Source of the DNA: Paenibacillus humicus NBRC 102415
Lineage (GTDB): Bacteria > Bacillota > Bacilli > Paenibacillales > Paenibacillaceae
Assembly: GCF_004000905.1 (NCBI RefSeq)
Contig: NZ_BIMD01000012.1
Span: 1 to 64,000 of the forward strand
DNA: 64,000 nucleotides
Reading direction: 5' to 3'
Both the position numbers and the translations under genes were made by a program. Numbering within the stretch: the first letter of the stretch is position 1; every line of letters starts with the position of its first letter. The notes below the pieces were generated by a model. The model did not search any database. It was not told where the DNA came from and saw only the letters and a list, made by a program, of their open reading frames with translations. This document shows, piece after piece, positions 58,272 to 64,000 of the stretch.

Positions 58272-59666
58272 TCACGGCTTCCTTGCCCGCCAGACCCCTT
58301 GCGGAACAAACATCTCTCGCCGGGACGGAACAGCCCAGCCCGGCGCCTGCCGGGATGAAGTCGCGCTTCCCCCCGCCATTCGGGCCGATAAGGCTCGCTT
58401 CGGCGTTCGGCGAGACGGCCCGGGCTTAGTTCCGGACGCCCGGACCGGCAGGCGCTTTCCGGGGAAAGCTCCAGCCGGCTGCCCCTTCTTGCCGGAGCGG
58501 ACCGCTTCGAGCGCTTTCGCCAGAGCCTCGCCGGCCTTCCGCCAGCTCATGCCCATCATATCGCGGCGCCCCTTGGCTCCCTTCTCGCGGCACAAGGCCG
58601 GATTCGAGCTCGCCTTGCGCATCTGCACCTTGAGCTTGGAGGCATCGGCCTCTGCCCACAGCTGGCCCTTCTCGGCGAACAGGCTTCGGAAGGTATGGGA
58701 GATGGCGGACGGCTTGCCCATCGAGGCGGCGGGGCTTTTGAGCGAGTAGGGAACAAGAAAGGAATTGGAAGGCTTCAGGAAATCCATCTGGCCGCCCCAT
58801 GCCGTCGCAATGACGGGAACCCCGCTCGCCAGCGCCTCCATGAACGGCATGCCCACCCCTTCGCCGCGCGTCGGCAGCACGAAGGCGGATGCAGCCGTAT
58901 ACAGGCCCCTGAGCTCCCGAGAACTCATGCGGCGGGTGAGCAGGACGAGCGGCGCGGTTGGATGGGCGATGCGCAGGGAGCGCCGATAGCGCCTTATTTT
59001 CTCCCGAATCCAAGCCCCGCTCTCCCGAGCTCCGTACCCGCTGGTTTTGATGACCAGCAGCACGTTGTCCTTGTCGGTGAACTCTTCCCAATAAGCTCGA
59101 AGAAGCGCCTCCGGATTTTTGCGGTGCTGGAACCCGAACACGGAGAGGAAGACGAATCGGCCTTTGCTGCCGGGAATTGGGAAAGGCGGATTGGACGGCC
59201 GGAATGCAGTCGTGTCCACCCCATGGGGAGCCAGGTGCAGCGGCACCTTCACCCCGCTGTCGCGCATCGCCTTGAGGTTATGCCGGCTCGGGACGATCAC
59301 CGCGTCGTACCGGTTGATGGAGGAGCGCCATCGTGCGGGAATGCGGGTCGTCTCCCAGACGGTATTCAGGACAACCTTGTCATACCGCCCTCTGGCTGCC
59401 GCCGGATTCATCGTATGGGGCGGATAATGGTAGACGAGCATGCGTCGGCCCTTGCTCTTGCGCCCCCCGTCATGGACGCCCATGCCGGCACGGGCCTCGA
59501 CCCGCCACCCCTGCCTCCGCAGCGCTTGCGCATATTCCCTGCTGGCGCTGCCAAGCCCGCTGCCGCGGCCGATCGGGCCGCGCCAATCGATATGCACGGC
59601 CTGCTTCGGCGCTTTGCTTCCTCCCGTCCCTCCCTTGCTCCGAACCCGCCCAGCGCGGGCGTCCAT
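58272..59666 (-). CDS. GT4 glycosyltransferase with basic C-terminal tail
   Basis: A 464-residue GT-B glycosyltransferase. The N-terminal part reads [27 protein letters not shown] (acceptor side) after a basic leader. The C-terminal domain has [22 protein letters not shown] and the donor E-x7-E motif [21 protein letters not shown]. The last 80 or so residues are Arg/Lys/Gly/Ala/Ser/Pro-rich and likely disordered. It overlaps the DUF6492 gene stop by one base. It is probably part of a surface-glycan pathway that uses GDP-mannose made by ManC. Confidence 0.85.
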   Translation of the reverse strand: MDARAGRVRSKGGTGGSKAPKQAVHIDWRGPIGRGSGLGSASREYAQALRRQGWRVEARAGMGVHDGGRKSKGRRMLVYHYPPHTMNPAAARGRYDKVVLNTVWETTRIPARWRSSINRYDAVIVPSRHNLKAMRDSGVKVPLHLAPHGVDTTAFRPSNPPFPIPGSKGRFVFLSVFGFQHRKNPEALLRAYWEEFTDKDNVLLVIKTSGYGARESGAWIREKIRRYRRSLRIAHPTAPLVLLTRRMSSRELRGLYTAASAFVLPTRGEGVGMPFMEALASGVPVIATAWGGQMDFLKPSNSFLVPYSLKSPAASMGKPSAISHTFRSLFAEKGQLWAEADASKLKVQMRKASSNPALCREKGAKGRRDMMGMSWRKAGEALAKALEAVRSGKKGQPAGAFPGKRLPVRASGTKPGPSRRTPKRALSARMAGGSATSSRQAPGWAVPSRREMFVPQGVWRARKP

Positions 59667-60562
59667 CAGCCGCGGCCTCCCTTCAAGGCAGCGGCTTCTC
59701 TCGGCAGGAAGGTCCGGCCCCGCAAGGACAGCCGCCTGTTCCGGCCCGCTGCCTTGCTTCCGCTGCGGACGTAGCCTTTGCGTTCATGGAAGCTGACGGA
59801 GCGGTACTTCGCCGCAAGCTCCTTGCTGCGCTGCGGCGTCAGCCGGCTCGCCCGCCCATGCAGCCCGCGGTTCAAAGCTGTGCGAAGCTGGACGCTGCCG
59901 GGGTAGCGGCTGTAGACAAAATTCCCGTACGTCTCATACTCGCTGAAGCCAAACTGCTTGGTCCTGTCGATGCTCTTGAGGATGGCGCGGTGCCAGCTCA
60001 TGCCGTGCCGCCGCTCGATATCGCGCTTCAGCTCCCGCAGCTTTCTTTTCTCGAACAGCATATAGTGCGTGACGAGCGAACGGGGAGCCGATGGAGCGCG
60101 TCCCATCAGCTTTTTGTACGTGCGGAAATACTCCGGCTGGCTCCAGCTTCGGGTATAAAATGTCGTCCGCCCTCCCGAGCGGAACGAATGGGGACGAATC
60201 AGCACCGTATCGGCGTCGAGAACGAGAAAATGCTCGGCCTTGACGATCTTGTCGCCGCTCAGCTTGAGCAGCTGCTGAAACAGCCAGCCGGAACGGTCCC
60301 ACTTGGCCGAGCGGTAGGTGATATCTTTTTTCGTCAGGGGAAGCACCGTATTTTCGTCCACGAACCTCCACCCATGGGTGGAGCAGGCCGACTGCATCGC
60401 TTCCGTGCGCGGCGCGACGATGACAATCTCGCCGACGGGGTGCAGAGATTGGCGGCGAACGGCCTGGACGGCATGCGGCAGCGTCCCCAGGTCCTTCTCG
60501 ATTGCGGGGATAAGCACGTCGATCCGGGCGGCGGCGCCGGATCGGGCGGAATGGCTGGTCAT
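59666..60562 (-). CDS. DUF6492-type putative glycosyltransferase
   Basis: A 298-residue protein with a GT-A-like start ([20 protein letters not shown]) and a DXD-type motif ([14 protein letters not shown], near 120). The segment [17 protein letters not shown] and [18 protein letters not shown] are typical of DUF6492. The tail is basic. The start at 60562 (MTSHSARSG) has AGGAGATGATTAT. It is the first gene of the glycan operon. Confidence 0.75.
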   Translation of the reverse strand: MTSHSARSGAAARIDVLIPAIEKDLGTLPHAVQAVRRQSLHPVGEIVIVAPRTEAMQSACSTHGWRFVDENTVLPLTKKDITYRSAKWDRSGWLFQQLLKLSGDKIVKAEHFLVLDADTVLIRPHSFRSGGRTTFYTRSWSQPEYFRTYKKLMGRAPSAPRSLVTHYMLFEKRKLRELKRDIERRHGMSWHRAILKSIDRTKQFGFSEYETYGNFVYSRYPGSVQLRTALNRGLHGRASRLTPQRSKELAAKYRSVSFHERKGYVRSGSKAAGRNRRLSLRGRTFLPREAAALKGGRG

Positions 60563-60751
60563 ATAATCATCTCCTGTGCTGGGAGCTCGCTCCATGGCTT
60601 TGCCACCAACATATGCGGGCGCCTCCCGCTGCGGTTGGGCAAGCGGCGCGAAGAGGCGTCAGCCTCCGGCACGGCCGGCCGGCAATGCTGGCTTACCCTG
60701 TCCCTGCCTGCTATGATGAAAGGACAAAGAGCATTCCGAAGGAGGATTACG

Positions 60752-61990
60752 ATGGAATTGAAGCAGGATTTGATCCGCAGGCTCATCGCCTATGCGCAGG
60801 TGGATACGCAGTCGGACGAGAACAGCGAGACTTGTCCTTCCACGCCCGGCCAGCTTGTGCTCGCCCGGCAGCTCGCCGCCGAGCTGAAGGAAATCGGACT
60901 GACGGAGGTGTCGCTGGACGATAACGGTTATGTCATGGCGACCCTTCCAGCTACGGCGGACAAGCCGGCGCCTACGATCGGCTTTCTCGCCCACATGGAC
61001 ACTTCTCCCGACCTTACCGGTACCGATGTGCGTCCGCAAATCGTCGAGGGCTACGACGGCGGAGATATTGTGCTCGATGCGGAGAACGGCATCGTGCTCT
61101 CCCCCCGCGAATTCCCCGAGCTGGCCGCCTACAAGGGCCAGACGTTGATTACGACCGACGGCCGCACGCTGCTCGGCGCGGACGACAAAGCCGGCATCGC
61201 CGAAATCATGACGGCCATGGCCTATCTGGCCGCTCATCCCGAAATCCCCCGCGGCAAGGTGCGCGTCGGCTTCCTGCCGGACGAGGAAATCGGCCGCGGC
61301 CCGCATCGCTTCGACGTCGCGGCGTTTGACGCGCAATTCGCCTATACGATGGACGGCGGTCCGCTGGGCGAGCTGGAGTACGAGAGCTTCAACGCCGCCC
61401 AGGCGGTCGTCACGATTCAGGGCAAGAGCGTGCATCCCGGCACCGCCAAGGGCAAAATGGTCAACTCCTCCGCGATCGGCATGGCTTTCCACGGCAGGCT
61501 GCCCGCGGGAGAGGTGCCTGAATTCACGGAAGGATACGAAGGCTTCTATCACTTGAGCTCGTTTGAAGGCACCGTCGATAAAACCCGGCTCAAGTACATC
61601 ATCCGCGATTTCGACCGCCAGAGCTTCGAGAACCGCAAGAGCGCCATGGAGACCATCGCCGACGAGTTCCGTCAAACCTACGGCGAGGACAGCATCAAGC
61701 TGGAGCTGACGGATCAGTACTACAACATGCGGGAGAAGATCGAGCCGGTCATGGAAATCGTTGAGCTGGCCCGCCAGGCTCTGCTGGATGCCGGCGTGGA
61801 GCCGATCATCAAGCCGATCCGCGGCGGCACCGACGGCTCCCAGCTCAGCTACATGGGTCTGCCGACGCCGAATATCTTTGCCGGCGGCGAGAACTTCCAC
61901 GGCCGGTATGAGTTCGTATCCGCCGAGAGCATGGAGAAGGCGGCGGAGGTCATCATCCGGATCGTCACGCTCGCCCAGGAGCAGGCTTAG
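60752..61990 (+). CDS. pepT: Peptidase T (tripeptidase)
   Basis: A 412-residue M20 metallopeptidase that removes the N-terminal residue of tripeptides. Zinc-site motifs are [13 protein letters not shown] (His-x-Asp), [29 protein letters not shown] and [14 protein letters not shown]. The start at 60752 has AAGGAGGATTACG. It stands alone. Confidence 0.95.
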   Translation: MELKQDLIRRLIAYAQVDTQSDENSETCPSTPGQLVLARQLAAELKEIGLTEVSLDDNGYVMATLPATADKPAPTIGFLAHMDTSPDLTGTDVRPQIVEGYDGGDIVLDAENGIVLSPREFPELAAYKGQTLITTDGRTLLGADDKAGIAEIMTAMAYLAAHPEIPRGKVRVGFLPDEEIGRGPHRFDVAAFDAQFAYTMDGGPLGELEYESFNAAQAVVTIQGKSVHPGTAKGKMVNSSAIGMAFHGRLPAGEVPEFTEGYEGFYHLSSFEGTVDKTRLKYIIRDFDRQSFENRKSAMETIADEFRQTYGEDSIKLELTDQYYNMREKIEPVMEIVELARQALLDAGVEPIIKPIRGGTDGSQLSYMGLPTPNIFAGGENFHGRYEFVSAESMEKAAEVIIRIVTLAQEQA

Positions 61991-62089
61991 CCCGCTTCCC
62001 GGCCTCAAGATCTTCCCCAGCGCCGCCTGCATGCGCCTTCATTCATGCAAAGCCAGCCGGCCTATGAATCAGCCGTTTCAAAACCAGTC

Positions 62090-62127
62090 GAAGGGAATCC
62101 GGTCCAAGGACGGGATTCCCTTCTTTT
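62090..62127 (+). terminator. Terminator after pepT
   Basis: GAAGGGAATCC/GG(G)ATTCCCTTC stem with TTTT. From here to 62362 (the rest of a 372-nt gap) only a TTGACG box at about 62303 was noted, with no convincing -10. Confidence 0.85.
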
Positions 62128-62362
62128 GCCTCATCAAGCAGGAGCTGTTATTGTAACCATCTCGGATATGCCTTCTAAGCTGCACCTTGCTGCATGCGTA
62201 TGAAGCGAAGCCTATTGCATTTCCTATCGATTTCAACCCTGTCTTCTTTTATCGCCGCTTTGCTGTTCGGGACGCAGCCTTCAAACGCTCTCAACATTTC
62301 CTTGACGATCCGCTGACAATCGCATGGTACTCTCTTCCCATCCGAGAACGGAGGGATGAGCC

Positions 62363-63526
62363 ATGCGGGTCGCCTTGTTCACCGATACCTATGTGCCTCA
62401 GAAAAACGGAGCCGCGCGCACGCTCGGGCGTCTGGCCGCTTATCTGGAAAAGAGGGGCATCGAGCCGCTTGTACTGACGCCCCGCTGCTCCGCCGATACG
62501 GAACAGAGCTTCGTAAGGAGCTACCCAAGCATCCCCTTCTTTCTGTATCCCGAATGCCGGATCGCCGTGCCCAACCCGATTTCACTCCGAGCCGAGCTCG
62601 ACCGCTTCCGTCCCGACCTCATCCACTTGGCGACTCCGTTCAACATCGGCCTGAGCGGACTGCTCTATGCCCGCAAAAACGGCATCCCCCATGTGGCCTC
62701 TTATCACACGCACTTCGACCGTTACTTGGCCTATTACGGCCTCCAGCATGCCTCCAGACTCTACTGGCGCTACGCCCACTGGTTCCACCGCACCTGCGCC
62801 GCGACCTTCGTCCCTTCCCGCGAGACGCTGTTCTCCCTCTACCGGCATCAATTCGGAGGCCTCCGGTTATGGCAGCGGGGGGTGGACTGCGGGGTGTTCC
62901 GTCCGGAGCTCCGGTCGCCGGAGGAGGTGCGCTGTCAATTCGGCCTGCCGGAGAAAAAGCTGGCTCTCTATGTCGGAAGGCTCGCGCCGGAAAAGGATCT
63001 CGCCACCCTCGCAGCCGTCATGAACGGGCTGTCCGGCGAAACCCGCGAGCAGCTCCATCTGCTCGTCGTCGGCGACGGCCCGCTGCTGCCCGAGCTGCGC
63101 CGGCAAATGCCGGACAACGTCACCTTTGCCGGGTATCGGGAAGGGACGGAGCTGGCGCGTCTGTACGCTTCGGCCGACCTGTTCCTCTTCCCCTCCAGCA
63201 CGGAGACGTTCGGCAACGTCGTCCTGGAAGCCATGGCGAGCGGGCTTCCGGTCATCGGAGCGGAAGCCGGAGGCGTGAAGGAGCTCGTCCGGCACGGGCG
63301 CAGCGGCCTGCTCTGCCCGCCCGGCGATCCGGCCTCCTTCATCGACGCGCTTGAGCGGCTGCTCGCCCGTCCCGAGGAGGCCGCTTCCATGGGAGAAGCC
63401 GGGAGAAGAGAGGCTTTGGGCCGATCCTGGGACCAGGTGCTGGGAGGAATCGTGGATCAATACGAGGAGATTCTGCTCCTGCAAGCTGAATCCACCCCCG
63501 CGTGGAAAGGGAATTCCGTCTCGTGA
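62363..63526 (+). CDS. GT4 glycosyltransferase (MgtA/GPI-type)
   Basis: A 387-residue GT-B enzyme of the GT4 family. The N-terminal segment is RVALFTDTYVPQKNGAARTL (about 2-21). The loop HVASYHTHFDRYLAYYGL is like that of glucosyl- or mannosyl-glycerolipid transferases. The C-terminal domain has LALYVGRLAPEKDLATL and the donor E-x7-E in PSSTETFGNVVLEAMASGLPVIG. The start at 62363 has GGAGGGATGAGCC. The product is possibly a membrane glycolipid; it is not in an operon. Confidence 0.88.
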   Translation: MRVALFTDTYVPQKNGAARTLGRLAAYLEKRGIEPLVLTPRCSADTEQSFVRSYPSIPFFLYPECRIAVPNPISLRAELDRFRPDLIHLATPFNIGLSGLLYARKNGIPHVASYHTHFDRYLAYYGLQHASRLYWRYAHWFHRTCAATFVPSRETLFSLYRHQFGGLRLWQRGVDCGVFRPELRSPEEVRCQFGLPEKKLALYVGRLAPEKDLATLAAVMNGLSGETREQLHLLVVGDGPLLPELRRQMPDNVTFAGYREGTELARLYASADLFLFPSSTETFGNVVLEAMASGLPVIGAEAGGVKELVRHGRSGLLCPPGDPASFIDALERLLARPEEAASMGEAGRREALGRSWDQVLGGIVDQYEEILLLQAESTPAWKGNSVS

Positions 63527-63644
63527 GAAAAAGTATTCCTTTGCAATACCAGATAATTCCGTTTCATTTCTTCTAAACCATGTCGGCCTTTCTCAACGCA
63601 TATGCTCGTGAACGCTCCCTTTCTTGAAGGACGTAACGGCTCCG

Positions 63645-63683
63645 CAAAAAATCCCCTGCAGCCCAAAAGGCCGACAGGGGATT
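63645..63683 (-). terminator. Terminator of the GyrI-like gene
   Basis: AATCCCCTG..GCC/GGC..CAGGGGATT stem followed on the minus strand by TTTTTT. Confidence 0.85.
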
Positions 63684-63692
63684 CGTCCTGCG

Positions 63693-64000
63693 CTAAAGAG
63701 CCCGCTCCACGGGAATCAGAATGGTGAACTCCGGTTCCCGGTCGTAGGGATCCTGGCTCATGGGGTACTCCTCGTAATGAGTCAAGCCTTCGGGAGCGGT
63801 CTCCTTCATGCCCTGCTCCCCGATCCAGGCATACAGATTCCTGTAAGAGAGGTCTATGCTCTGCCCTTTGCGATGGAAGCAGCAGGCATAATCCAGCTCC
63901 GGGACTGCGATGCCCGTCATGCCTTCCGGAAGGATCCCGGAACCCTGCTCTCCCAGCTTCACGGCCGCATAATGGACAAAACCTTCCGCAGCGGGAAACG
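63693..64000 (-). CDS. GyrI-like/AraC effector-binding domain protein (partial, cut by right edge)
   Basis: The last 102 codons are visible and the frame stays open to the right edge. The C-terminal half of a GyrI-like small-molecule-binding fold is recognisable. It contains LPEGMTGIAVPELDYACC, the middle helix SYRNLYAWIGEQGM and the closing strand EEYPMSQDPYDREPEFTILI. Such proteins stand alone or follow an AraC or MerR DNA-binding domain; which applies here lies outside the window. Confidence 0.75.
   Translation of the reverse strand, partial: FPAAEGFVHYAAVKLGEQGSGILPEGMTGIAVPELDYACCFHRKGQSIDLSYRNLYAWIGEQGMKETAPEGLTHYEEYPMSQDPYDREPEFTILIPVERAL

Noticed and set aside
1-64000. tRNA, rRNA, CRISPR arrays, insertion sequences, prophage genes
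   Set aside because: None was seen on reading both strands; the only tandem repeats are the diverged units at 51138-51257 and coding low-complexity segments.

Overview
The window looks like chromosome from a high-G+C, spore-forming Firmicute of the Paenibacillaceae (Paenibacillus, Saccharibacillus or Cohnella type). The grounds are strong Shine-Dalgarno sites, Bacillus-style sigma-A promoters, an exact PerR box, a Spo0M gene, a SigL/RpoN proline regulon and a staphyloxanthin-type C30 carotenoid cluster. No rRNA, tRNA, CRISPR array, transposase or integrase was recognised. The genus is an inference from gene content. About 56 genes are called. Intergenic spacers are short and often hold strong intrinsic terminators.

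Layout. 1-1531 (-): a plasmid-type segregation pair, a ParM-like actin followed by a ParR-like ribbon-helix-helix protein cut by the window edge; then a 568-nt spacer. 2100-6797: FAD amine oxidoreductase, TmrB-like ATPase, nucleotidyltransferase plus D-alanine aminotransferase, Spo0M. 7070-15429 (-): a seven-gene, translationally coupled C30 carotenoid operon (two CrtN-type desaturases, CrtM, a PF04240 membrane protein, an acyltransferase, CrtQ, CrtP). 16046-30393: nuclease-helicase fusion, hydrolase, GGDEF protein, small proteins including an overlooked DUF1540 protein, a soluble PAS-MCP, a DUF697 GTPase, a cupin, and an ABC exporter with its TetR regulator. 30606-37511: cytoplasmic alpha-amylase, DinB-like protein, secreted AA10 chitin oxygenase, MetF-like protein, and a MarR/MFS pair with matching operators. 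37720-46811: an AlkD-like and UDG-like repair pair, an HD-GYP protein, a sugar transporter with a ChbG-type deacetylase, PerR-controlled catalase, DedA.

46895-49594 (-) is a small membrane-protein operon with its own TetR regulator. Three copies of one operator sit inside or beside its two promoters, and a 27-codon upstream ORF is coupled to the first gene. 49735-56057 holds a proline-catabolism regulon: rpoN, P5C dehydrogenase and proline dehydrogenase transcribed apart from two textbook sigma-54 promoters, and a PAS/AAA+/Fis activator. 56185-64000: GNAT, a glycan operon (DUF6492, GT4, ManC), PepT, another GT4, and a partial GyrI-like protein.

The best candidates for new biology are the three-operator TetR/membrane-protein operon, the chromosomal ParM/ParR cassette, the AlkD-UDG-like pair, the role of the PF04240 protein in the C30 carotenoid operon, and a possible structured RNA between the proline dehydrogenase and its activator.
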